Of a stretch of DNA of 35,044 nucleotides, positions 1-6,926 are shown one piece after another (position 1 is the first letter of the stretch; each line of letters opens with the position of its first letter). The notes beneath the pieces are model-generated. The model ran no database searches. It was not told the origin of the DNA and was given only the letters and a program-made list of their open reading frames with translations. A program made the position numbers and the translations under genes. Source of the DNA: an uncultured Arachnia sp. (GTDB lineage Bacteria; Actinomycetota; Actinomycetes; Propionibacteriales; Propionibacteriaceae); assembly GCA_947499145.1 (NCBI GenBank), contig CANMNB010000011.1, positions 1-35,044 on the forward strand. The letters run 5' to 3'.

Positions 1-539
1 CCCTCGCCGTCGATGAGGACGAAGCCGTGGCCGGGCATTCCGGGGTGCATGCCCTTGTCGAGGACGTCGTAGGCCTTTGACACGGTGCCGTCGTCCAGGA
101 GGAAGGGGGTGGTCACCCCGAACTGCTGCATGTCGGGGATGATCTGCTCGGCGGTGTTCATGACGATCGGGAGCACGCGGATGCCGGCTTCCGCGAAGCC
201 GGGGTGTTTCTCGATCTCGGCCATCTGCATGGTGCAGGAGGCGCAGCCTGCGCCCTCGTTGAAGTAGATGATCACGGGGCTGGGTCGCAGCTCGCTGAGC
301 GTGACCGTCTCGCCGTTGGTGGCGGTGAGTGTGAAGTCGGGGGCGAGGCGTGCGCTCTCGCCCTGTTCCGGGACGGCGGTCCACAGCCCGTAGGCGGTGA
401 CTCCGAGGATGATCGCCAGGACGAGCGCGCTGAGCGCCCTGGTCCGGGAACGGATGCGCTTCGAGCGTTCAAGCTCTGCGCGCTGTTTGGCCTTCAGCTC
501 CTCTCGTCTTGACGTGCCGGGATTGGCTGTTTGCGTCAT
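1..539 (-). CDS. TlpA/AhpC-TSA-type thiol redoxin, membrane-anchored (3' end outside window)
   Basis: Reading leftward from an ATG at 539, the frame stays open to the window edge, giving at least 179 residues. A basic N-terminus is followed by one hydrophobic segment (about residues 37-55), then a thioredoxin-like fold with the redox motif G-C-A-S-C preceded by an IIYFNEGAG strand and followed by PIVMNTAEQ, typical of the AhpC-TSA/redoxin superfamily. It should sit outside the membrane as a thiol-disulfide reductase. Its ATG overlaps the stop of the CcdA-like gene upstream in an ATGA, so the two are co-translated and probably form one electron pathway, with CcdA carrying reducing power across the membrane to this protein. 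The C-terminus is not seen, so size and any extra domain are unknown. Confidence 0.85.
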   Translation of the reverse strand, partial: MTQTANPGTSRREELKAKQRAELERSKRIRSRTRALSALVLAIILGVTAYGLWTAVPEQGESARLAPDFTLTATNGETVTLSELRPSPVIIYFNEGAGCASCTMQMAEIEKHPGFAEAGIRVLPIVMNTAEQIIPDMQQFGVTTPFLLDDGTVSKAYDVLDKGMHPGMPGHGFVLIDGE

Positions 540-1510
540 CGTGGCTCCTCAGAAGGAATCGCTGTGTCATGGAATTGAGTCGCATCGACATCGGGACTCG
601 TCTGCCCGGTGTGGCAGTGGTCATGGGCCGTGATGGGTGTCGGCCCGTTGGGCCGCGGGCGGTCTCGCAGGGTGGCGACGACGAACACCGAGACCAGGGC
701 CAGCAGCGCCAGGCCGAGCAGCGCTTCGGGGACGGGGGCGGTGATTGCGATGAGCCAGGCGAAGGCGTCGCTCAGCCAGGCCCCGAAACCGACCAGCGGG
801 GCGTCGGCGCCGGTCATCTCGGTGGCGCCCGCCTGGCCGATCACCAGGACGCCCATGACCACGAACCCCACGGCGACCGCCAGGTTGACGGTGTTGGTGG
901 CCAGGGTGAAGCCGCCCAGCCGGAGGCGCACCGGCTTCGCTCGGAGGCTGCGCATCCGTTCCGGCCGCTTGTCCCACAACAGGGCCATCACGAACAGGGG
1001 GATCACCATCCCGAACACGTAGGCCAGGCCCAGGAGCAGGCCACCGACCGGGGTTCCAGACAGCGCCGAGAGCGTCATGACGCCCGCCAGCACGGGGGCG
1101 CAGCAGCTGGATGCGATCCCGGAGAAAACCCCCAGGCTGAAGAATGTGGCCGTGTCACCGCGGGCCGTGTCCGGGGCCTTGAGGAACGAGGGCATGGACC
1201 ACATCGCACCCGACAGCGCCAACAGGCCCAGCCCGATCATCAAGAGGCCGCCGGCCCAGTACAGGACGACGTGGTACATGGAGATCGCACCGGCGATGAG
1301 GCTGACACCCATCGTGATCGGCACGAGCACCAGGGCCAGCCCGCCGGCGAACACGAACGTGAGGGGCAGCAGCCGCCAGCGTCGGTTCTTCGCCGCGGCC
1401 GCCAGGTAGCTGGGGGCCAGGAACACGATGCAGCACGGGGCGAAGAGCGCGACGCCGCCGGCCAGGAAGGCCGCCAGCACGCCACCTGCTCCCAGGAGGT
1501 CCGCACCCAT
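536..1510 (-). CDS. CcdA/DsbD-type transmembrane thiol-electron transporter
   Basis: The 324-residue polytopic protein has at least seven hydrophobic segments. Two cysteine motifs lie in the pattern of the CcdA/DsbD transmembrane domain: A-P-C-C-I-V-F-L-A-P in the first membrane segment and S-S-C-C-A-P-V-L near residue 140. Both are Cys-Cys doublets, whereas classical CcdA has single cysteines in these positions. The family moves electrons from cytoplasmic thioredoxin to extracytoplasmic redoxins. The start ATG shares one base with the stop of the glutaredoxin-like gene (TGATG), and its own stop overlaps the next redoxin start. The His/Asp-rich tail after the last membrane segment (HDHCHTGQ) might bind metal, but that is inference. 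The general class is well supported; whether it serves cytochrome c maturation or copper stress is not shown by sequence alone. Confidence 0.88.
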   Translation of the reverse strand: MGADLLGAGGVLAAFLAGGVALFAPCCIVFLAPSYLAAAAKNRRWRLLPLTFVFAGGLALVLVPITMGVSLIAGAISMYHVVLYWAGGLLMIGLGLLALSGAMWSMPSFLKAPDTARGDTATFFSLGVFSGIASSCCAPVLAGVMTLSALSGTPVGGLLLGLAYVFGMVIPLFVMALLWDKRPERMRSLRAKPVRLRLGGFTLATNTVNLAVAVGFVVMGVLVIGQAGATEMTGADAPLVGFGAWLSDAFAWLIAITAPVPEALLGLALLALVSVFVVATLRDRPRPNGPTPITAHDHCHTGQTSPDVDATQFHDTAIPSEEPR

Positions 1511-1812
1511 CAGGCCACCTCCAACCGCTCGGCCAGCCGGGCCAGCTTGCCCCGGGGAATCCGACCGTCGTTGAAGAACCGCCCGTCCAGCAGGGTAAGG
1601 GGGAACATGCGCGGCCGATGCTCGGCAATCAGCGCCTGACCGGCCGCAGAATCCGCCGGCACCGTCACCAGCCTCAGGAGACCCCGCACGGCCAAGGCCA
1701 TCAGTCGCTCATGGGCGTCGTCACAGAAATGGCACGCGGGTGCGGTGACCAGCGTGACAGTCACCACGTCAGCCGGGACAGTTGGCAGTGCAGGCAACGG
1801 GATTTCATTCAC
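1510..1812 (-). CDS. Glutaredoxin-like thiol protein, first gene of the redox operon
   Basis: This is a small cytoplasmic thioredoxin-fold protein of about 100 residues with the active-site motif C-H-F-C after the strand VTVTLVTAPA, a cis-Pro-like F-P-L-T-L-L segment and a C-terminal helix, as in the glutaredoxin-family proteins of actinobacteria. I start it at GTG 1812 rather than the upstream GTG 1854. The promoter model (-10-like GAGTAT at 1819-1824) places transcription start exactly on this GTG, and no ribosome binding site precedes either codon, so the mRNA is probably leaderless. It is translationally coupled to the CcdA-like gene. It probably feeds or accepts electrons for the CcdA/redoxin pair when copper oxidises thiols. 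Confidence 0.8.
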   Translation of the reverse strand: MNEIPLPALPTVPADVVTVTLVTAPACHFCDDAHERLMALAVRGLLRLVTVPADSAAGQALIAEHRPRMFPLTLLDGRFFNDGRIPRGKLARLAERLEVA

Positions 1813-1818
1813 GATTCC

Positions 1819-1873
1819 ATACTCAACCCACCAGATCAGGGAGCAGTTCAGCACCGGTCAAGGTTCGACCAAG
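1819..1873 (-). promoter_or_regulatory. Promoter of the thiol-redox operon with CTTG-N7-CTTG activator box
   Basis: On the minus strand CTTG begins at 1873 and again 11 bases later (plus-strand CAAG at 1859-1862 and 1870-1873). A -10-like GAGTAT starts 49 bases after the first C. There is no good -35 hexamer, as expected for an activator-dependent promoter. The predicted start of transcription, seven bases after the hexamer, is the G of the GTG at 1812. The same box and spacing recur at 3773, 6313 (minus) and 6816. Confidence 0.65.
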
Positions 1874-1935
1874 ATCAGTGCTGTTGAGGTCTGACGGCGT
1901 GGGGTGGCGGGTGTCTGTATGCCAATAATGTGCAC

Positions 1936-2646
1936 ATGACTGAGCCCCGAAGGTCCGGTGTCCTGGTGATCGATGACGAGCGCCCGCTGGCCGGGATCAT
2001 CGCCTCCTACCTGGAGCGGGCGGGCTTCGCCACCTCGCTGGCCCACTCCGGGCCGGAAGGCGTGAGTTCGGCGCGGGACCTGGACCCGGACGTCATCATC
2101 CTCGACCTCGGACTGCCCGGGATGGACGGCATCGAGGTGTGCCGCACGATCCGCACGTTCTCGGACTGCTACATCCTGATGCTCACGGCCCGGGTCGACG
2201 AGGTGGACAAACTCATCGGGCTGTCGGTCGGCGCCGACGACTACCTCACCAAACCCTTCAGCCCCCGCGAACTCGTCGCCCGCGTGAACACCGTGCTGCG
2301 CCGGCCCCGTCGACCAGCCACCGGGCCCGCCCCCGCGGCACCGACGAGGCAGTTCGGACGCCTGCGGGTGGACGCCGGCGGACGCGACGTCTGGCTCGGG
2401 GAAGAGGCCGTGCCGCTGACCCGCACGGAATTCGACATCTTGGACGCCCTGTCGGCCCGGCCCAACCTGGCACTCAGCCGCCGCCAGATCATCGACGACG
2501 TGTGGGGACCGAGCTGGATCGGCGACGAACACGTCGTGGACGTCCACGTCGCCAACCTCCGAAAGAAGCTCGACGATCCGCCCGCGGAACCCCGCTACAT
2601 CCTCACCGTGCGCGGAGTCGGCTACCGCATGGGCGCTGGACGATGA
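1936..2646 (+). CDS. OmpR/PhoB-family response regulator, likely copper-responsive
   Basis: The product has a receiver domain (residues 1-120) with the acidic pair in VIDDE, phospho-acceptor Asp57 in ILDLGLPGMDG, Thr in MLTAR and Lys in LTKPFSPREL, followed by a winged-helix DNA-binding domain (about 135-235) ending RKKLDDPP...TVRGVGYRMG. ATG 1936 is preferred over GTG 1930. No ribosome binding site is visible, but a -10-like AATAAT at 1924-1929 would place transcription start on the ATG, so this mRNA too may be leaderless. The stop overlaps the kinase start (ATGA). Four copper-type promoters in the window share a direct repeat of the kind OmpR regulators bind, so it most likely activates them. 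Copper as the signal is inferred from the neighbourhood. Confidence 0.93.
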   Translation: MTEPRRSGVLVIDDERPLAGIIASYLERAGFATSLAHSGPEGVSSARDLDPDVIILDLGLPGMDGIEVCRTIRTFSDCYILMLTARVDEVDKLIGLSVGADDYLTKPFSPRELVARVNTVLRRPRRPATGPAPAAPTRQFGRLRVDAGGRDVWLGEEAVPLTRTEFDILDALSARPNLALSRRQIIDDVWGPSWIGDEHVVDVHVANLRKKLDDPPAEPRYILTVRGVGYRMGAGR

Positions 2647-3788
2647 AGCGCCTGCGCGGCTACATCGTCCGAATGCGCTGGGCGACCCGGACCTTCCTCA
2701 CGCAGGCGCTGGTCGTGACCGCGGGTGTGGTGACAGCGGCCCTGGTTGCGATAGTGGTCGGGCCTCCCCTGTTCCATGATCACATGCAACAGCTGGGACA
2801 CTCCGGCGGCTCTCTTGAGATGGCACACGTCGAACAGGCTTTGGTCGCGGCTGCCGTGCGGTCTCTAGGTCTGGGACTCGTTGTGGCGCTCACGCTGGCG
2901 ATCGGCCTGGCCTGGCTGGAGACCAATCGGCTGCGCCGGCCACTGGAGCAGTTGACCGCGGCGGCCGCCCTTCTCGAAGCCGGCGACTACACGGCTCGCG
3001 TCCCCGTTGCTGGCCAGAGCCCAGAGTTCGATGCCGTGGGCGAAGCTTTCAACGATATGGCCAACAGGCTGCACTCCACCGAGGAGACTCGACGACGGCT
3101 CCTGAGTGACGTGGCGCACGAACTCCGGACCCCGCTCGCCACGCTGTCTGCCGAGCTCGAGGCCGTCATTGACAAGGTGGTGCCGTGGGACGACGCCAGC
3201 CAAGAGCTACTCACTGTGCAGGCCGTCCGCCTCAAGAAGATCGCCGCCGACCTGGATGACGTGTCCCGGGCCGAGGAGGGCCGCTTCACCCTCTACACCC
3301 AAACCCAAGCCGTTGGGGACCTCATCGAACCCGCCGTCGCCTCTGTGTTCGGCCGATATGCGGCGAAAGGGGTCGCTTTGAGTGTGGACTCAGACCCGTT
3401 CTTCGTGGTGGCAGATCCGCAGCGGGTGGGCCAGGTCCTGGGCAATCTCCTCGACAATGCGCTACGACACACCCCAGCCGGCGGAGAGGTCCGCATCGCG
3501 GCACACCCGACGACGGGTGGGGCGGTGATCGCCGTGACCGACACCGGCGATGGCCTGACTCCCGATCAGTTCACGAAGGTGTTCGAACGGTTCTACCGTG
3601 CCGACGCCGCGCGCACGCGCGAAGCATCAGGCTCCGGGATAGGCCTGACGATCGCCCGCAGCCTGGCACTCGCCCATGGCGGCTCCCTGAGCGCCACCAG
3701 CCCGGGACCCGGGAAGGGCTCCACGTTCACCTTGATCCTTCCGCTCGCGACAGCGCAGGTGTCCGAACGGATCTTGATTGATTCTTGA
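2643..3788 (+). CDS. Sensor histidine kinase, partner of the OmpR-type regulator
   Basis: The 381-residue membrane kinase has two transmembrane segments (about residues 15-38 and 74-96) bounding a short extracytoplasmic loop. That loop carries His and Met residues (HDHMQQLGHSGGSLEMAH) and may be the metal-sensing part. A HAMP-like segment, the H-box with His159 (DVAHELRTP), the N-box (NLLDNALRHTP), and the G1 (DTGDGL), F (FERFYR) and G2 (GSGIGLTIA) boxes follow. The start ATG at 2643 overlaps the regulator stop. The gene's own stop lies inside the direct-repeat box that controls the next gene, so the coding end and the operator share sequence. The class is certain; copper sensing is inference from context and the loop residues. 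Confidence 0.92.
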   Translation: MKRLRGYIVRMRWATRTFLTQALVVTAGVVTAALVAIVVGPPLFHDHMQQLGHSGGSLEMAHVEQALVAAAVRSLGLGLVVALTLAIGLAWLETNRLRRPLEQLTAAAALLEAGDYTARVPVAGQSPEFDAVGEAFNDMANRLHSTEETRRRLLSDVAHELRTPLATLSAELEAVIDKVVPWDDASQELLTVQAVRLKKIAADLDDVSRAEEGRFTLYTQTQAVGDLIEPAVASVFGRYAAKGVALSVDSDPFFVVADPQRVGQVLGNLLDNALRHTPAGGEVRIAAHPTTGGAVIAVTDTGDGLTPDQFTKVFERFYRADAARTREASGSGIGLTIARSLALAHGGSLSATSPGPGKGSTFTLILPLATAQVSERILIDS

Positions 3789-3827
3789 TCCGTGACGCTT
3801 GGGTCCTGACCTGAGGCGCCATAGCCT
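3773..3827 (+). promoter_or_regulatory. Promoter of the DUF305 lipoprotein gene with CTTG-N7-CTTG box
   Basis: CTTG occurs at 3773-3776 and 3784-3787. TAGCCT at 3822-3827 begins 49 bases after the first C and is preceded, at a 17-base gap, by the -35-like TTGGGT (3799-3804). Predicted transcription start is near 3834, leaving a 40-base leader. The first repeat lies in the last codons of the kinase gene. Confidence 0.65.
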
Positions 3828-3873
3828 CACCTCAGGCCCGGCGAGGACGTCGGTCTACGAACGGAGAACACCC

Positions 3874-4503
3874 ATGTCACGCACCAACCGGATCGCCAGC
3901 GCTCTCGCAGGGCTGGTCCTGACGGCATCCCTCGCGGCCTGCGGGGACCCGGCCACCACCGCAGACTCCACGGCGGTCACCGCCGAGCCCGCGACCACGA
4001 GCTCGACCGGCACCCGCACGGAAGCCCCCACGGTCCACAACGACGCGGACACCACCTTCGCGCAGATGATGATCATCCACCACGAGGGCGCTGTCGAGAT
4101 GTCTGAGCTGGCGATCGAACGCGCCGAGGCACCCGAGGTCGTCGCGCTCGCCGAGCGCATCTCCGCCGCCCAAGGACCCGAGATCAACCAGATGCACGCC
4201 TGGCTGACCGCCTGGGACGAGGAGGCCTCTCCCATGGATCACGGGGGAATGGATCACGGCGGTATGGACATGGGCGGGATGAGCCAGGAGGAGATGATGA
4301 GCCAACTCGAGAGCCTCTCGGGCACGGAGTTCGATGCCACCTTCCTGGAGGGCATGATCGCCCACCACGAGGGCGCCGTCGTGATGGCCGAGGCCCAACT
4401 GGCCGACGGTCAGAACGCCGAAGCCCTCACCCTCGCAGAGAAGATCATCAGCGACCAGAAGGCCGAGATCACCGAGATGGAGGACCTGCTCGCAGGGTTG
4501 TGA
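3874..4503 (+). CDS. DUF305 copper-binding lipoprotein
   Basis: The 209-residue product starts at ATG 3874, preceded by GGAGAA. A signal peptide ends in the lipobox L-A-A-C (Cys25), so the mature protein should be lipid-anchored outside the membrane. A Thr/Ser/Ala linker leads into two DUF305 halves, each with the ferritin-like-helix signature M-I-x-H-H-E-G-A and a following run of acidic helices. Between them lies a Met/His cluster, MDHGGMDHGGMDMGGM, of the type that binds Cu(I) or Cu(II). DUF305 proteins are commonly found with copper oxidases and pumps. The gene has its own promoter of the shared type and a strong terminator, so it is a monocistronic copper-binding protein of the cell envelope. 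Confidence 0.9.
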   Translation: MSRTNRIASALAGLVLTASLAACGDPATTADSTAVTAEPATTSSTGTRTEAPTVHNDADTTFAQMMIIHHEGAVEMSELAIERAEAPEVVALAERISAAQGPEINQMHAWLTAWDEEASPMDHGGMDHGGMDMGGMSQEEMMSQLESLSGTEFDATFLEGMIAHHEGAVVMAEAQLADGQNAEALTLAEKIISDQKAEITEMEDLLAGL

Positions 4504-4524
4504 CCTTACCTGCAGCTCGCGGAT

Positions 4525-4562
4525 CTGCACCCACCCAGCCGTCAACGGCCGGGTGGGTGCAG
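4525..4562. terminator. Bidirectional-type terminator hairpin after the DUF305 lipoprotein gene
   Basis: A perfect 12-base inverted repeat (4525-4536 with 4551-4562) encloses a further GCCG-TCAA-CGGC hairpin and is followed by TCTTTG. It lies between two convergent genes and probably serves mainly the rightward one. Confidence 0.8.
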
Positions 4563-4603
4563 TCTTTGTGGCCCCGCGGATGGAGCTGCCGGGGCGGGCG
4601 AGT

Positions 4604-4885
4604 TCAGGTGGTGGGGCTTTCGGCTAGACGTTCGGCGTCGAAGAGGTCTTGGCAGCGTCGGCAGCAGAAGTAGTACCGCTGGCCTTCGAGGTCGCGGAAC
4701 AGTCCGGCCGCTTCCGCGGTGGACCTCAAGGTCGTGGTCCCCTGCACCACGCAGGTAACCAGCTTGTCGCCAGGTCCAGCCACCGCATCATGCTGACAGT
4801 GGTGGCCCCCGTGCTGGCTGCCCTCAGCCTGGCCACCGCCGCAACATCCGCCTGCCTGGTGGTTTCCGTGTCCGTTATCGCACAT
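4604..4885 (-). CDS. Small Cys/His-rich TRASH/YHS-like metal-binding protein
   Basis: The 93-residue soluble protein begins at ATG 4885, preceded by AGAAGGAA. The first 40 residues are rich in His, Cys and Gly (GHGNHQAGGCCGGG, then HGGHHCQH). The C-terminal part (about 45-90) has the spacing of a TRASH/YHS zinc-knuckle-like domain: LVTCVVQG, then RYYFCCRRCQDLFDAE. YHS modules are known in copper ATPases and mercury or copper chaperones. It is the last gene of the leftward Lgt operon and is the separate counterpart of the YHS module fused to the ATPase at 9.5 kb. Cytoplasmic metal storage or delivery is a reasonable inference. Confidence 0.78.
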   Translation of the reverse strand: MCDNGHGNHQAGGCCGGGQAEGSQHGGHHCQHDAVAGPGDKLVTCVVQGTTTLRSTAEAAGLFRDLEGQRYYFCCRRCQDLFDAERLAESPTT

Positions 4886-4968
4886 GTGTTTCCTTCTCTC
4901 ATTGTGGTGGTGTGCTGGTCTTGCTCATGGTCGGCGTTGGTGCCGGAGCTCGCAGCCTGTTGGTGTGG

Positions 4969-5379
4969 CTACTCGTGGTGCCCGGCGTGCTCTTCTGGGC
5001 TGGTCGCGCTGGCGTCGGCTGTTGGGGCGGGAACGGTGGGTTCGTCTGACGCGGCAGGGTTGAAGAGGGGGCCGATCACGAACGCGGAGATGGCGAAGAA
5101 CCCGCTGAACACTGCGACTCCGAGCATGGGGGCCTTCCAGGTGCCGAACCGCCGGCGAAGCCGGCCCAGCAGCGGGATGCTCAACAGCATCCCCAGCCCG
5201 TACAGGACCGCGTTGCCGAGGAAGCCCGTGAGGATAGCCGCTCCGGCCAGGAACCCGATGTGATGCATCACATGAGGGGCCAGTCCCATGAGCCCGCCGA
5301 TAGTTGCCCGCGCGCCCGCCCACATTGCGCCCCAGAACCCACGGCGAGTACGCGTCACATCCGCACTAGCGAGATCCAT
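4969..5379 (-). CDS. Small integral membrane protein of the copper cluster
   Basis: The protein has about 136 residues with a basic cytoplasmic start and three to four hydrophobic segments (roughly residues 13-30, 37-62, 75-100), a charged loop RLRRRFGTW, and an outward or cytoplasmic tail rich in Ala, Pro and Thr ending HAGHHE. I choose ATG 5379, with GAGAG about eight bases upstream, over GTG 5388. I do not recognise a named family. The gene follows the Lgt-like gene within 20 bases and precedes the TRASH/YHS-like gene, so it belongs to their transcript. The His-rich tail suggests metal contact; no function can be assigned. Confidence 0.75.
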   Translation of the reverse strand: MDLASADVTRTRRGFWGAMWAGARATIGGLMGLAPHVMHHIGFLAGAAILTGFLGNAVLYGLGMLLSIPLLGRLRRRFGTWKAPMLGVAVFSGFFAISAFVIGPLFNPAASDEPTVPAPTADASATSPEEHAGHHE

Positions 5380-5394
5380 CGTGTGCACTCTCGT

Positions 5395-6195
5395 TCACCG
5401 CCCTGCGGGTTCCGGGCTGAGCGCCGACGCGCTCGATGCGCTCTCAGTCGACACCGCAGTCGCGGTCCGGGAGCCGCGAGTGTCTCGGATGATCAGGATC
5501 ACTCCTAGGACCGCGCTGGCGATCCCGATGAGTTGTGCTTCGGTGAGTCCGATCAGGACGCGTTGGTTGATCCGCACGACCTCTGCAAGCAGCCTGGCCA
5601 GACCGCTGAACACCAGATAGGAGCCGAACACCGCCAAGGGCTGGAGATGACGTCCCAGCGCCCACAGTATGGCAGCGATCAGGAATGCGCCTGCCGCCTC
5701 ATACAGCTGGACCGGATGCACCGGCACGTCTACTGGCACCGCCCCGTTCGGGAATGCCATCCCCCAAGGCAGATCAGTGGGTTTGCCGTACGTGCCGTCA
5801 CCAGCCAGGAAACAGCCAATCCGGCCGATACCGTAAGCCACCGACAGCGGCGCAGCCATTGCCCCCGCGACACGCGCCAACGAAAGCCCGTGGCGTCTCG
5901 TGAGCACGACCACCGCAACTGTCCCGCCGATCAGCCCGCCGTACCAGACGAACCCGGACCCGCCCAGCATGTGCCAACTCAGGTGATCAAGGTTCGCGAC
6001 GATGAAGTACAGCTTGGCTGCGACGAATCCCCAGATCGTGGCCCACAGGGCTATGGAGTGGGCGAGGTCCTTGTCGTAGCCAATCCGCGTGAACTCGCGG
6101 CCCAACAGGTAAGCACCGGCCAACAAGGCCAGTGCTTTGCTGAGCCCGTAGGACTGGATCCCCACACCAAATACCGAGAACAACTCAGGCCACAC
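5395..6195 (-). CDS. Divergent Lgt-like prolipoprotein diacylglyceryl transferase family protein
   Basis: This is a seven-segment membrane protein of the Lgt family. The order of motifs matches: VGIQSYGLS in the first membrane segment, FVWYGGLIGG, the signature GRIGCFLAGDGTYGKPTDLPWGMAFP, HPVQLYEA, and an Arg in the last third (SGLARLLAE). Two positions differ from canonical Lgt as I remember it: the HGGL histidine is Tyr, and the GRxGN asparagine is Cys. The frame is open back to TTG 6312, which would add a Cys-rich leader. I prefer GTG 6195 because GGGAG stands six bases before it and the activator box covers the TTG. Lgt moves diacylglycerol to lipobox cysteines; a second copy in a copper cluster may serve the local lipoprotein or have another role. 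Confidence 0.8.
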   Translation of the reverse strand: MWPELFSVFGVGIQSYGLSKALALLAGAYLLGREFTRIGYDKDLAHSIALWATIWGFVAAKLYFIVANLDHLSWHMLGGSGFVWYGGLIGGTVAVVVLTRRHGLSLARVAGAMAAPLSVAYGIGRIGCFLAGDGTYGKPTDLPWGMAFPNGAVPVDVPVHPVQLYEAAGAFLIAAILWALGRHLQPLAVFGSYLVFSGLARLLAEVVRINQRVLIGLTEAQLIGIASAVLGVILIIRDTRGSRTATAVSTESASSASALSPEPAGR

Positions 6196-6258
6196 AGCCA
6201 ACTCCCATCGTGGAAACACCTCCCGGCGCGTGCAGTCGCCGCACGGCCTTACCACCTC

Positions 6259-6313
6259 AGTCTCAGCCGGGCACATGAAGTAACAGGTCGGAGCCGGGCA
6301 AGGTTTGGTCAAG
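6259..6313 (-). promoter_or_regulatory. Promoter of the Lgt-like operon with CTTG-N7-CTTG box
   Basis: On the minus strand CTTG starts at 6313 and again at 6302 (plus-strand CAAG at 6310-6313 and 6299-6302). The -10-like GAGACT begins 49 bases after the first C (6264-6259). The seven bases GATCTTG are identical to those in the box of the redox operon. The predicted start near 6252 gives a leader of about 57 bases to GTG 6195. Confidence 0.58.
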
Positions 6314-6526
6314 ATCTCCGCAGATGCTCGCCGTCATCAAGTTCGATGGCGGCCACAGCCGACCGCGGTTCCGGTCGCCGGACACTCATGCGGAACAGGG
6401 GGCGCTGCCCCCAGCGGGCTACCAGTCTTTCCCGGATCTTGACCGCACCATGACCGGTCCCGGACACGGTGGGGAGATCATCGACAGGACACGCGAAGTC
6501 GGCGAGACGAGGAAGGGTGATTGGGC

Positions 6527-6820
6527 GTGACGAAGATGACACAAACCACCTACGGTGTGCGCGGACTCAGCTGCTGGCGCTGCATGGTCAGCGCCATCGA
6601 AGCAGTGCGGGCCCTGCCGGGGGTACACACCGTCGGCATGAACTTGGAACCGCTGGGTGAGTCGCTGCTAACCCTGGCCCCGGCCGGGGCCGTGACCAGT
6701 GATCAAGTACGTGCCACGCTCGACCGCTCCGGGTTCACACTGACCCGTCGACGTAACCTGCGGCCCCGATCCGTCCAGCAACACCGGGCCTCCCCTGCAG
6801 TCCGCGCCCCGAAGTCTTGA
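6527..6820 (+). CDS. HMA-domain copper chaperone (CopZ-like)
   Basis: The product is about 97 residues with one heavy-metal-associated domain: [25 protein letters not shown], with the Cys-x-x-Cys copper ligands, then the [10 protein letters not shown] strand and the [13 protein letters not shown] helix, a βαββαβ pattern. A basic tail of about 25 residues ([14 protein letters not shown]) is unusual. Start GTG 6527 is preceded by AGGAAGGG at about nine bases; ATG 6536 is an alternative. Cytoplasmic delivery of Cu(I) to the ATPase encoded next is the usual role. The stop codon falls inside the activator box of the copA promoter, so chaperone and pump are adjacent but separately promoted. Confidence 0.88.
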   Translation: MTKMTQTTYGVRGLSCWRCMVSAIEAVRALPGVHTVGMNLEPLGESLLTLAPAGAVTSDQVRATLDRSGFTLTRRRNLRPRSVQQHRASPAVRAPKS

Positions 6821-6870
6821 CCGAAGCCTGACCGCCTCCGGGTCGTTTCCCGACGATACCGGCCTACCCT
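6816..6870 (+). promoter_or_regulatory. copA promoter with CTTG-N7-CCTG activator box
   Basis: CTTG at 6816-6819 and CCTG at 6827-6830 form the box. TACCCT at 6865-6870 begins 49 bases after the first C, the same offset as at 3773, 1873 (minus) and 6313 (minus). No -35 consensus lies at the expected place. Predicted transcription start is about 6877, inside the adjoining CsoR-type operator. Confidence 0.68.
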
Positions 6871-6871
6871 C

Positions 6872-6893
6872 GGGGTATACCCCCCCAGGGTAT
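6872..6893 (+). promoter_or_regulatory. CsoR-type operator over the copA transcription start
   Basis: A perfect 12-base palindrome GGGGTATACCCC (6872-6883) is overlapped by ATACCC-N5-GGGTAT (6877-6893). This is the GC-tract/TATAC pattern recognised by CsoR repressors. It begins one base after the -10-like hexamer, so bound repressor would block initiation. A related site (ATACCC-N4-GGGTAT) precedes the SHOCT-oxidase operon, and a CsoR gene lies just downstream of copA. Confidence 0.8.
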
Positions 6894-6926
6894 GGGGTTG
6901 GGTGTCGTGAGAAGAGGAGAGATGTG

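Noticed and set aside
6196-6312. Cys-rich N-terminal extension of the Lgt-like protein from TTG 6312
   Set aside because: The TTG is inside the activator box and GTG 6195 has a good ribosome binding site. I keep it as a possibility only, since five cysteines in 30 residues is suggestive.
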